NCBI GenBank assembly: GCA_016649795.1
Contig: JAENWZ010000109.1
Coordinates: 1 to 7,249, forward strand
Reading direction: 5' to 3'
DNA from: Proteiniphilum sp.
GTDB lineage: Bacteria; Bacteroidota; Bacteroidia; Bacteroidales; Dysgonomonadaceae
DNA: 7,249 bases
In this document: piece by piece, positions 1 to 6,229 of the stretch
Layout of the letters: each line of letters begins with the position of its first letter
Numbering within the stretch: the stretch's first letter is position 1
Translations under genes and position numbers: made by a program
The notes under the pieces: model-generated
What the model saw: only the letters and a program-made list of their open reading frames with translations
What the model was told of the DNA's origin: nothing
Database searches by the model: none

Positions 1-564
1 CCGATGGCGATGGATACCCTCACAGAAGAGGAGTGGTTTAAGGTGTACAGTGAAACATCTGAGTTTGGCTACTGCCTGATCGACCCGCAGGATGCGTGGA
101 AGCCTGCAGGCATGAAGGCGGAGAAGCAGGAGTATGTGACGGCCGATGCCATCCGTCTCTCTTCGGGCGCATTCAATCTGGATGAGTTAGAGGCACTGTT
201 CCTACACCTTCCTATCGATATCACCTTTGTGGATAAGAACGACAAGGTGCGTTTCTTCTCCCACAGTCCCAATCGCATCTTCGAGCGGAACAGATCGATC
301 ATCGGCCGCGATGTGCGCATGTGCCACCCGCCGGGCAGCGTCCATATCGTGGAGCAGATCATCAACGACTTCAAGAGCGGCAAAGAGAACAAGGCGGTCT
401 TCTGGATGTCATCATTCATGAAAACGCGCTTTATATATATCGAATATACCGCCGTGCGCAGCAAGGAGGGTGAGTACCTCGGCGTGGTGGAGGTGACACA
501 GGATATCACGCAGCTGCGCAAGCTGGAAGGGGACCAACGGTTGTTGTCGTATGAGCAGAAGTAA
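1..564 (+). CDS. DUF438-type protein, C-terminal PAS portion (5' partial)
   Basis: The reading frame is open from the first base (CCG, in frame before ATG at 4) to TAA at 562-564, so the true start almost certainly lies upstream. Counting from the ATG at 4, residues about 55-175 form a PAS-like domain. It contains an LPIDITFVDKNDKVRFFS strand region, an IGRDVRMCHPP motif (Cys107-His108-Pro109-Pro110) and the C-terminal strands GEYLGVVEVTQDIT. This is the pattern I know from the C-terminus of DUF438 proteins, which usually carry DUF438 and a hemerythrin-like HHE region before the PAS domain; those parts would lie outside the window. No membrane segment or signal peptide is visible. Family members are common in anaerobes and are suspected to act in redox, nitric-oxide or iron-sulfur stress, but no reaction is established. 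The next gene starts inside this one. The family call is fairly secure; function is not known, and the CHPP motif as a cofactor or heme site is speculation. Confidence 0.85.
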   Translation, partial: PMAMDTLTEEEWFKVYSETSEFGYCLIDPQDAWKPAGMKAEKQEYVTADAIRLSSGAFNLDELEALFLHLPIDITFVDKNDKVRFFSHSPNRIFERNRSIIGRDVRMCHPPGSVHIVEQIINDFKSGKENKAVFWMSSFMKTRFIYIEYTAVRSKEGEYLGVVEVTQDITQLRKLEGDQRLLSYEQK

Positions 565-1078
565 GACCGCCATCACCCCCGACACGAAAGTGGCCGACCT
601 GCTGCGCGACTACCCGACACTGGAGGCGACGCTCCTGCAATTCTCCCCTGCATTCGCCGCCCTGAAGAACCCGGTGCTGCGAAAAACCGTGGCGCGTGTC
701 ACCTCGCTGCAACAGGCAGCAAAGGTAGGAAACGTCCCCGTGGTGGAGATGGTGAACGTTTTGCGAAAAGAGATAGGAATGGCTGAATTGGGAGAAAGTT
801 TCTGTCCTGACGGAGAAGAGAACCCTGTTCCTGTCTCTCTGGAAACACCTAAAACTCCTGTCACATTGACATTGGATGTACGTCCGATCATTGAAGAAGG
901 CGATCACCCCAAAGAGATCGTACTTACACAAGCCGATAAGTTGTTGCCCGGTGAATGCATGGAGCTGATCTCACCCTTTCCCCCGGCTCCGCTCATCACC
1001 CTGTTACAGCAAAAAGGGTTCAGGGTCACCATGCTGCCTCCACAAGAGGGGTTGGTCAGAACCCTCGTAGAACGGTAG
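551..1078 (+). CDS. DUF1858 + DUF2249 domain protein
   Basis: A 175-residue soluble protein. Residues about 8-75 match DUF1858 (ScdA N-terminal-like): a short helical domain with FSPAFAALKNPVLRKTVARV at 31-50, followed by a TSLQQAAKVGNV segment. Residues about 106-172 match DUF2249: LTLDVRPI, GDHPKEIV, LLPGECMELISPFPP and an LLQQKGF helix. A Pro/Glu-rich linker at about 85-105 joins them. DUF1858-like domains precede the hemerythrin domain in di-iron iron-sulfur repair proteins (YtfE/ScdA), and DUF2249 proteins often sit near hemerythrin, denitrification or NO-stress genes. A role in anaerobic redox or NO stress is therefore an inference from family and context. The ATG at 551 overlaps the upstream gene by 14 nt in another frame, which implies one transcript and probable translational coupling. 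There are two cysteines (85 and 136) and no CxxC metal motif, so catalysis on its own is doubtful; it may be a binding partner. A terminator hairpin begins at its stop codon. Confidence 0.82.
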   Translation: MSRSKTAITPDTKVADLLRDYPTLEATLLQFSPAFAALKNPVLRKTVARVTSLQQAAKVGNVPVVEMVNVLRKEIGMAELGESFCPDGEENPVPVSLETPKTPVTLTLDVRPIIEEGDHPKEIVLTQADKLLPGECMELISPFPPAPLITLLQQKGFRVTMLPPQEGLVRTLVER

Positions 1079-1118
1079 AACGCAAAAGAGACGGCCGAAA
1101 GCCGTCTCTTTTGCGTTC
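1078..1118. terminator. Bidirectional intrinsic terminator between convergent genes
   Basis: A perfect 18-bp inverted repeat: left arm 1078-1095 (GAACGCAAAAGAGACGGC), loop CGAAA at 1096-1100, right arm 1101-1118. The inner GC-rich stem (AGACGGC/GCCGTCT) is flanked by AAAAG and CTTTT, so each strand has an A tract before and a T tract after the core stem, as in bidirectional terminators. It begins at the last base of the stop codon at 1076-1078 and lies 15 nt past the end of mdh on the opposite strand, so it fits termination of both transcripts. There is no long uninterrupted T run beyond the stem. Confidence 0.88.
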
Positions 1119-1133
1119 CAGAAGGATTGTCTA

Positions 1134-2132
1134 TTACAGGTTCGGATTCACCGTGCTCCACTGGTCGGTGGCAGGAATGATGCCCATGGCGATCACCTCA
1201 TCACGCAGTTTCACCAGATGTCCGTAGCTCTGTTGCAGCTCAGCGATCTCAGCATCGGTGCCTTTCACCTCGCCGAAAGAGACACCGTTCTTGTCGAGTG
1301 TGGTCTCCATCGCCATCATGATATGCGCAAAAACCTGATTGTTCACATAGCATCCGGAAGGCCAGCGGAAAGCTTCACCGCCCATAGCTGCACGTATCAT
1401 CTCTACGGAGGCGTATGAAGGGCTCTGGAAAGAGGAGCGGCCACGCAGCTTGATGATGGCGGCACCACCTTTGGTTACACGTTGTTTCAACGCAGCCCAT
1501 GCTTCATTGGTCAGTGCGTCTGTTCCGATCAGGTCGCTCAACAGCTTACCGTCAACCTTCGCGGTAGAGGCGAATACTGCCATCTGCTCACCATGTCCGC
1601 CGTAGGTGCGGGCGCCGGTCACCTTGCTCTGCTCCACACCTAACTGTTTTGCCAGCTCGCTCTGCAGACGGGTGCTGTCTAACGCCGCCAGCGTAGTCAC
1701 CTGTGAAGGCTTCAGACCTGAGTAGATCAGGGCGACCAAACCGGTAATATCGGCAGGGTTAAAGATGATGGTAAGATGTTGCAGCTCGGGGCAGTAAGAC
1801 TTGATGTCCTTACCCAGCTGTGCAGCAATCTCGGCGTTTCCTTTCAACAGGTCTTCACGTGTCATCCCATCTTTACGGGGTGCACCACCTGAAGAGATCA
1901 TGTATTTGGAACCTGTAAAGGCCTCTTTCACATCGGTGGAGAAGGTGAAGTTGACGCCTTCAAAACCACAATGACGCATCTCTTCCACTACCCCTTCCAA
2001 ACCTTGTGCGAAAGGGTCGTACAGACAGATATTGGGTGTTAAACGCATCATGGCCGCAGTCTGTGCCATGTTGGAACCGATCATACCGGCAGCTCCTACA
2101 ATTGTTAATTTGTCATTCGTTAAAAAGCTCAT
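1134..2132 (-). CDS. mdh: NAD-dependent malate dehydrogenase
   Basis: A cytoplasmic enzyme that interconverts malate and oxaloacetate with NAD(H). In Bacteroidales it feeds the reductive branch to fumarate and succinate as well as biosynthesis. The 332 residues are full length for the LDH/MDH superfamily. Visible landmarks: dinucleotide-binding loop GAAGMIG at 13-19; an acidic residue after the second strand (Asp39 in LYDP), favouring NAD over NADP; the mobile loop with substrate arginines SSGGAPRKDGMTRED (Arg86, Arg92); NPADITG at 125-131 (Asn125); LDSTRLQSEL at 151-160 (Asp152 and Arg155, proton relay and substrate binding); and catalytic His180 in YGGHGEQ. The sequence resembles the malate dehydrogenase I recall from Parabacteroides and Bacteroides. 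The ATG at 2132 is supported by an in-frame TAA nine bases upstream. An AAGGAG lies about 28 nt upstream, too far for normal ribosome binding. The gene lies downstream of hppA on the same strand across a 271-nt gap with its own promoter-like element, so it is probably not strictly co-transcribed. Confidence 0.96.
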   Translation of the reverse strand: MSFLTNDKLTIVGAAGMIGSNMAQTAAMMRLTPNICLYDPFAQGLEGVVEEMRHCGFEGVNFTFSTDVKEAFTGSKYMISSGGAPRKDGMTREDLLKGNAEIAAQLGKDIKSYCPELQHLTIIFNPADITGLVALIYSGLKPSQVTTLAALDSTRLQSELAKQLGVEQSKVTGARTYGGHGEQMAVFASTAKVDGKLLSDLIGTDALTNEAWAALKQRVTKGGAAIIKLRGRSSFQSPSYASVEMIRAAMGGEAFRWPSGCYVNNQVFAHIMMAMETTLDKNGVSFGEVKGTDAEIAELQQSYGHLVKLRDEVIAMGIIPATDQWSTVNPNL

Positions 2133-2189
2133 AGTTAGTTATATTTGAATGTTGATAATTCTCCTTATGAGGGTGATTTTTTCAAACGC

Positions 2190-2197
2190 CAAATATA
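2190..2197 (-). promoter_or_regulatory. Candidate mdh promoter, -7 element
   Basis: On the minus strand this reads TATATTTG, an exact match to the Bacteroidota -7 consensus TAnnTTTG. It would start transcription near 2183 and leave a leader of about 50 nt before mdh. No good TTG/TTTG -33 element sits at the usual 18-21 nt spacing; a TTTG lies about 27 nt away. The assignment therefore rests on the -7 box and its position. Confidence 0.5.
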
Positions 2198-2249
2198 CAA
2201 AAAGTTATCGAAACAGGATAGATCCAAAATGATAATATTCACTAAAGTT

Positions 2250-2396
2250 AGGTATTTGCTCGTCATGGCATAATCCAAGTAAACTTGGCTTCTGCTCATT
2301 TGGATAAATAACTTTCGCTCGGCAATGCTTCAAGCGAGCTTGGCACTGCCCTCGCTTATCCGTTATTTTGACTTAACGCAAATATTCGCTAGAAGA
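2250..2396. repeat. Structured intergenic block, candidate dispersed repeat
   Basis: This non-coding stretch between hppA and mdh is dense with symmetry. CCAAGT-AA-ACTTGG is a palindrome at 2275-2288. GCTCGGCAATGCTT (2317-2330) and GCTTGGCACTGCCC (2338-2351) are imperfect direct copies, 10 of 14 identical. AAGCGAG (2332-2338) pairs with CTCGCTT (2351-2357). GGATAA (2302-2307) pairs with TTATCC (2356-2361), and AAATAAC (2306-2312) alternatively pairs with GTTATTT (2362-2368). It is richer in GC than typical Bacteroidota spacers and starts within about ten bases of the hppA stop. I have an impression of similar blocks in other Bacteroidales spacers, but I cannot confirm a family from one copy. 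The ends are approximate. No usable ORF is present; the longest minus-strand reading is about 19 codons from an ATG and I do not call it a gene. Confidence 0.45.
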
Positions 2397-2403
2397 GACC
2401 ATT

Positions 2404-4605
2404 TCAGAGGAGGCTCCAGGCGACCGTTAACCCGGCCATCACAATGGATACCATACTCATCAGCTTCACAAGGATGTTGAGAGAGGGACCGGATGTATCC
2501 TTGAAAGGATCACCCACGGTGTCTCCCACCACTGTTGCCTTGTGTGCTTCGCTGCCCTTGCCGCCCAGATGGCCCTCTTCGATATATTTCTTCGCATTAT
2601 CCCAGGCACCTCCCGAGTTGGCCATGAAAATAGCCAGCACAAAACCGGCACCCAGGCCACCGGCAAGCAGGCCCATCACGCCGGCAACACCCAGTAACAG
2701 TCCCACAAAAACGGGTACAGCAATAGTCAGCAGTGAGGGCAACAGCATCTCGCGCTGTGCACCCTTAGTGGAGATCTCCACACACCGTGCGTAATCGGGT
2801 GTGGTCTCACCCGTCATTATCCCCTGGATTTCGCGGAACTGGCGACGTACCTCCTCCACCATCCTCTGTGCTGCTCTGCCCACGGCGTTCATCGTCAGCC
2901 CACAGAAGAGAAAAGCCATCATGGAACCAAGGAAGATACCGGCCAGCACCTTCGGGTTCATCAGTGTCACCTGGAAATAATTCATAAAGTCCACAAAGCT
3001 GGCTCTGGCCACCTCTACTGTTTCACCATCGGGGAACAGTAGGACATCACTACCCAGTCGAAGCATTCCGATACGTATCTCTTCCATATAGGAGGCCATC
3101 AGAGCGAGCGCTGTCAGAGCGGCAGAACCGATAGCAAATCCTTTACCTGTGGCGGCGGTGGTATTTCCCAGTGCATCCAGGGCATCGGTACGTTTTCTCA
3201 CCTCCGGATCGAGACCGCTCATCTCAGCGTTACCTCCCGCATTATCGGCGATAGGACCATAAGCGTCGGTAGCCAGCGTTATACCCAGCGTGGAGAGCAT
3301 CCCTACCGCTGCGATAGCAATGCCGTAGAGTCCCATACTCAGGTTCTCCGCAGCCATCATATTGGTCACATCGAAGCGGATGGCAGCCAGATAAGAGATC
3401 AGGATGGCCATCACGATGGTCACAACGGGGATCACGGTGGAGATAAACCCTGTTCCCATACCGGAGATAATCACGGTGGCGGGACCTGTCTTCGCACTCT
3501 CGGCAATCATTCTCGTAGGCTTGTAGGAGTGCGAAGTGAAGTACTCCGTGCCTTGTCCGATGATAATCCCTGCCAGCAGCCCCGATATCACAGAGAAGGA
3601 CAATCCTACCCAGTTAGAGAAACCGAGCAGATACAAGATACCAAAGGCGCTGATGGCAATGAGCAGGGCACTCACATTCACCCCTCTGTTCAGTGCATCC
3701 ATCAGCTGCCTCATCGTCGCCTGCTCTTTCGTACGGACAATGAAAATACCAATAATGGAGAGAAAGACACCAATGGCAGCAATGATCATGGGTGCAAAAA
3801 CAGCATTCTGCTGCATCGATGGATTCAGTACAAAGGCGGAAGCGCCCAGCGCAGCCGTGGAGAGGATAGAACCGCAATAGGATTCATACAGGTCGGCACC
3901 CATACCGGCCACATCACCCACGTTATCACCTACATTATCGGCGATGGTAGCGGGATTGCGCGGGTCATCCTCAGGAATGCCCGCCTCTACTTTCCCTACC
4001 AGATCGGCCCCCACATCGGCAGCCTTGGTATAGATCCCTCCTCCCACACGGGCGAAGAGTGCCTGGGTGGAAGCACCCATCCCGAAGGTAAGCATAGTGG
4101 TGGTGATCATTACCAGCTTGTGGCCCCCGTCGGCATCATCCACGAAATAATCCAATATAAGATACCAGGCAGAAATATCGAGCAGTGCCAACCCCACAAC
4201 AACCAACCCCATCACCGCACCCGACCGGAAAGCGATCTGCAATCCGCTGTTCAGTGAACGCTGCACAGCGTTAGCCGTCCTGGCGGAGGCATAGGTTGCC
4301 GTCTTCATGCCAAAGAATCCGGCCAATCCCGAGAAGAACCCTCCCGTGAGAAAAGCAAATGGGACCCAACTGTTCTGTAATCCAAAATAGGCCATCACGG
4401 CAAAAACCAGTGCAAGGATGATAAACACCAGAGTGACAACCTTATACTGTTGTTTAAGGTAAGACATGGCGCCTTCACGTACGTAACGAGCGATCGTTTG
4501 CATTCTTTCAGTGCCTTCGCTCTCTCTCATCATTCTTTTAAAGAAATAGTACGCGAAAAATAGCGCAACTATTGATGCAATGGGTACAAGATAAAAGTAA
4601 TTCAC
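2404..4605 (-). CDS. hppA: Membrane-integral K+-dependent pyrophosphatase, probably Na+,H+-pumping
   Basis: A 733-residue polytopic inner-membrane protein, about 16 helices expected for the family. It hydrolyses pyrophosphate and pumps cations outward, recovering energy from biosynthetic PPi. PPi/Mg-binding motifs are all present: DVGADLVGKVE at 197-207, EDDPRNPATIADNVGDNVGD at 212-231, DAYGPIADNAGGNAEM at 447-462, and GDTVGDPFKDTSGPSLN at 694-710. Ala484 and Gly487 in GNTTAATGKG mark the K+-dependent class (Lys/Thr in K+-independent enzymes). Glu241 in DLYESY fits the gate glutamate of Na+-type pumps. Thr87, Phe91, Asp143 and Met176 appear to match the signature I recall for dual Na+,H+ pyrophosphatases such as the Bacteroides vulgatus enzyme. 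The start is GTG at 4605: an in-frame TAA lies 15 nt upstream, and MNYFYLVPIAS fits the family N-terminus. The stop is TGA at 2404-2406. mdh lies downstream on the same strand. The family call is near certain; ion specificity is inferred. Confidence 0.97.
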   Translation of the reverse strand: MNYFYLVPIASIVALFFAYYFFKRMMRESEGTERMQTIARYVREGAMSYLKQQYKVVTLVFIILALVFAVMAYFGLQNSWVPFAFLTGGFFSGLAGFFGMKTATYASARTANAVQRSLNSGLQIAFRSGAVMGLVVVGLALLDISAWYLILDYFVDDADGGHKLVMITTTMLTFGMGASTQALFARVGGGIYTKAADVGADLVGKVEAGIPEDDPRNPATIADNVGDNVGDVAGMGADLYESYCGSILSTAALGASAFVLNPSMQQNAVFAPMIIAAIGVFLSIIGIFIVRTKEQATMRQLMDALNRGVNVSALLIAISAFGILYLLGFSNWVGLSFSVISGLLAGIIIGQGTEYFTSHSYKPTRMIAESAKTGPATVIISGMGTGFISTVIPVVTIVMAILISYLAAIRFDVTNMMAAENLSMGLYGIAIAAVGMLSTLGITLATDAYGPIADNAGGNAEMSGLDPEVRKRTDALDALGNTTAATGKGFAIGSAALTALALMASYMEEIRIGMLRLGSDVLLFPDGETVEVARASFVDFMNYFQVTLMNPKVLAGIFLGSMMAFLFCGLTMNAVGRAAQRMVEEVRRQFREIQGIMTGETTPDYARCVEISTKGAQREMLLPSLLTIAVPVFVGLLLGVAGVMGLLAGGLGAGFVLAIFMANSGGAWDNAKKYIEEGHLGGKGSEAHKATVVGDTVGDPFKDTSGPSLNILVKLMSMVSIVMAGLTVAWSLL

Positions 4606-4682
4606 AGGTAATTTTGTTTATAGTTATTATTTAATAATCACAAAAAATTCGGACTTTTGCTTGCCGATTTCTTTTTGTTTTG

Positions 4683-4690
4683 CAAAGATG
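4683..4690 (-). promoter_or_regulatory. Candidate hppA promoter, -7 element
   Basis: The minus strand reads CATCTTTG followed by CA, one mismatch from the Bacteroidota -7 consensus TAnnTTTG. It sits about 77 nt upstream of the GTG start. A T-rich stretch lies upstream in place of a clear -33 TTG. Predicted leader is about 70 nt and AT-rich. Confidence 0.45.
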
Positions 4691-4761
4691 CGGAAATAAT
4701 TGAAAAAAATAAAAAAAAGTAGCGAATAAATGAATAACAACTTATCTTCACTGTTTTCTTA

Positions 4762-4790
4762 TTGTTTATTCAAATTATTTCGTAATTTTG
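4762..4790 (+). promoter_or_regulatory. Candidate promoter for the ROK regulator gene
   Basis: TTG at 4762-4764 (-33 element) is followed after 18 nt by TAATTTTG at 4783-4790, an exact TAnnTTTG -7 element. Transcription would begin near 4797 and leave a leader of about 140 nt before the ATG at 4939. It lies about 100 bp from the opposing hppA -7 box. The 333-nt gap (4606-4938) therefore holds two divergent promoters and no gene. Confidence 0.55.
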
Positions 4791-4843
4791 TAGTTTTAGT
4801 GACATATTTTTCATAAACAAAAGGTAATCAAGTAATCCAGACA

Positions 4844-4874
4844 ACTGATCGGGATGATCGCAGTATATTTTTTT
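4844..4874 (+). terminator. Weak hairpin plus T run in the ROK leader (possible attenuator)
   Basis: ACTG (4844-4847) pairs with CAGT (4861-4864), and ATC (4848-4850) with GAT (4856-4858), leaving a 5-nt loop and a 2-nt bulge. The sequence ATA then seven Ts (4868-4874) follows. This is terminator-like and lies between the predicted transcription start and the coding region. The stem is only seven base pairs, so it could be chance in AT-rich DNA. Confidence 0.3.
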
Positions 4875-4880
4875 GGACAT

Positions 4881-4908
4881 TCACGTAAGCACACAACCAA
4901 TCACGTAA
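4881..4908 (+). promoter_or_regulatory. Paired TCACGTAA direct repeats upstream of the ROK gene
   Basis: TCACGTAA occurs at 4881-4888 and again at 4901-4908, exactly 20 bp apart, about two helical turns. AACCAAT (4895-4901 and 4907-4913) repeats within the same stretch, and GTAATC repeats at 4824-4829 and 4832-4837. Same-face spacing just ahead of a regulator gene suggests a protein-binding site, possibly for autoregulation, but no known operator was recognised. Confidence 0.35.
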
Positions 4909-4938
4909 CCAATATTTATTAACGAAGATTAAGAAATT

Positions 4939-6144
4939 ATGGTAAAGAATCATTTTTTTAAAAGCGACAAAAGTCCTAAAAACATACAAATCAAGAAAGA
5001 TATTATCTCCCATTTCATCGATTCGGGTAACGACACCATAGCTGAGCTGGGCAAAGAGCTCGATCTGAGCGTACCCACCGTCACCAAATTTATTGGTGAG
5101 CTGATGGATCAGGGGTTAATCGCTGAATTCGGAAAAATAAACACACCCGGAGGAAGACACCCCAGTTTATATGGATTAAATCCCACATCTGCCTATTTTG
5201 TGGGAGCGGATATGAGTCGTCATCACCTGAATATTGCCTTGATGGATTTTACAGGCAGAATAGTGGACAGCCAAATGGGTATCTCCTACACTTATGAAAA
5301 TAAGCCTGAATCATTCGATCAGCTGTGCGAGCATATTCAAAAATTTATTGACAAGACCGGAGAATTAAAAAAGAAGATATATAACATCAACCTGAATATC
5401 TCTGGACGCGTGAATCCCGAATCGGGATACAGTTACAGCAGCTTTTACTTCAGCGAGAACCCTATCAGTGAAACACTCACAAAAAAACTAAACTACAATG
5501 TCGGTATCGACAACGATACCCGTGCCATGGCCTACGGTGAATTTATGAGGGGCGTTGTGGAAAGCGAGAGAGACGTTATTTTTGTAAATGTAGGCTGGGG
5601 ACTCGGTATAGGTATTATCATTGATGGAAAGCCCTACTACGGAAAATCAGGATTTTCAGGTGAGTTTGGTCATTTCCCAATTTTCGAAAATGAGATTCTT
5701 TGTCACTGCGGAAAAAAAGGGTGCCTCGAAACAGAAGCATCGGGCGTGGCCATTCATAGAATAGTTACGGAGCGTATCCTCAAAGGTGAAAGCACTATTC
5801 TCACGGAGCAGGTAAAAGATATCAATAAACTCACACTGACACATATCATCAACGCCACTATCCAGGAGGACCCGCTTTGCATTGAGATTGTGGAAGAGGT
5901 GGGTTACAAACTGGGGAAATACATCGCCGGGCTCATCAACATCTTCAACCCGGAACTGGTAATTATTGGAGGACAGGTTGCTGAAACAGAAGGATTTATC
6001 ATGCTGCCTATACGCAGTTCAGTCAAAAAATATTCGCTTAACCTGGTAAACAAAGACAGTCATATTGTCACATCGAAGCTAAAAAACAAGGCAGGTATTG
6101 TTGGCGCTTGCATGATGGCCAGAAGCAGACTTTTTTCTGAATAA
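4939..6144 (+). CDS. ROK-family winged-helix transcriptional regulator
   Basis: A 401-residue cytoplasmic DNA-binding protein of the NagC/Mlc/XylR type. Residues about 15-80 form a winged helix-turn-helix (TIAELGKELDLSVPTVTKF, then wing GRHPSLYGLNP). Residues about 85-395 form the sugar-kinase-like ROK fold. The ROK zinc signature is intact: Gly244-His245, then Cys255-His-Cys257-Gly, then Gly261-Cys262-Leu-Glu264, giving ligands His245, Cys255, Cys257 and Cys262. The segment IDNDTRAMAYGE at 190-201 carries Asp193 where kinases have the catalytic aspartate. The phosphate loop usually reading DxGxT is GADMSRHH (89-96) and lacks the glycines, which fits a regulator rather than a kinase. The effector is probably a sugar or sugar phosphate; the identity and targets are unknown. 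It closely resembles a ROK protein I recall as widespread in Bacteroidales. ATG 4939 has no good Shine-Dalgarno. The divergent neighbour is hppA, and metY follows after 85 nt. No clear terminator lies between them. Confidence 0.95.
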   Translation: MVKNHFFKSDKSPKNIQIKKDIISHFIDSGNDTIAELGKELDLSVPTVTKFIGELMDQGLIAEFGKINTPGGRHPSLYGLNPTSAYFVGADMSRHHLNIALMDFTGRIVDSQMGISYTYENKPESFDQLCEHIQKFIDKTGELKKKIYNINLNISGRVNPESGYSYSSFYFSENPISETLTKKLNYNVGIDNDTRAMAYGEFMRGVVESERDVIFVNVGWGLGIGIIIDGKPYYGKSGFSGEFGHFPIFENEILCHCGKKGCLETEASGVAIHRIVTERILKGESTILTEQVKDINKLTLTHIINATIQEDPLCIEIVEEVGYKLGKYIAGLINIFNPELVIIGGQVAETEGFIMLPIRSSVKKYSLNLVNKDSHIVTSKLKNKAGIVGACMMARSRLFSE

Positions 6145-6172
6145 ATGTTAATTTATCACTTATCTAAACATC

Positions 6173-6207
6173 TTTGTGACATATTCTTATTTTTTCTCCT
6201 ATTTTTG
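6173..6207 (+). promoter_or_regulatory. Candidate metY promoter
   Basis: TATTTTTG at 6200-6207, followed by CA, is an exact match to the Bacteroidota -7 element TAnnTTTG. A TTTG at 6173-6176 could be the -33 element, though its 23-nt spacing is a little long. The start would fall near 6214, giving a leader under 20 nt, too short for a riboswitch. A second match, TAATTTTG at 6216-6223, would place the start at the ATG itself and is less likely. Confidence 0.5.
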
Positions 6208-6229
6208 CAGGATACTAATTTTGTAAAAT

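Noticed and set aside
2161..2166. AAGGAG on the minus strand upstream of mdh
   Set aside because: It is a perfect Shine-Dalgarno-like string but lies about 28 nt from the ATG, and an in-frame TAA blocks a closer upstream start. It is unlikely to be used.
2221..2325. A short minus-strand reading frame in the structured block (starts MSRSQVYLDYAM)
   Set aside because: YLDYAM briefly resembles a gyrase A motif, but the frame is about 19 codons from its ATG, sits within the repeat-like block and shows no other similarity. It is probably chance.
3529..4257. A 242-codon plus-strand open frame inside hppA
   Set aside because: It is antisense to the conserved pyrophosphatase. Its translation is low-complexity and unlike any family I know, and it has no promoter or ribosome site. 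It is a shadow of biased codon use.
4638..4665. Possible attenuator hairpin in the hppA leader (TCGG...CCGA followed by a T run on the minus strand)
   Set aside because: Only four base pairs around an 11-nt loop; too weak to support.
4828..5013. A 61-codon minus-strand open frame across the ROK leader and start
   Set aside because: It overlaps the ROK N-terminal coding region on the other strand, has no recognisable domain and is AT-driven.
6145..6229. Possible SAM riboswitch before metY
   Set aside because: The whole gap is 85 nt, the predicted leader is under 20 nt, and no stem arrangement typical of SAM aptamers is visible.
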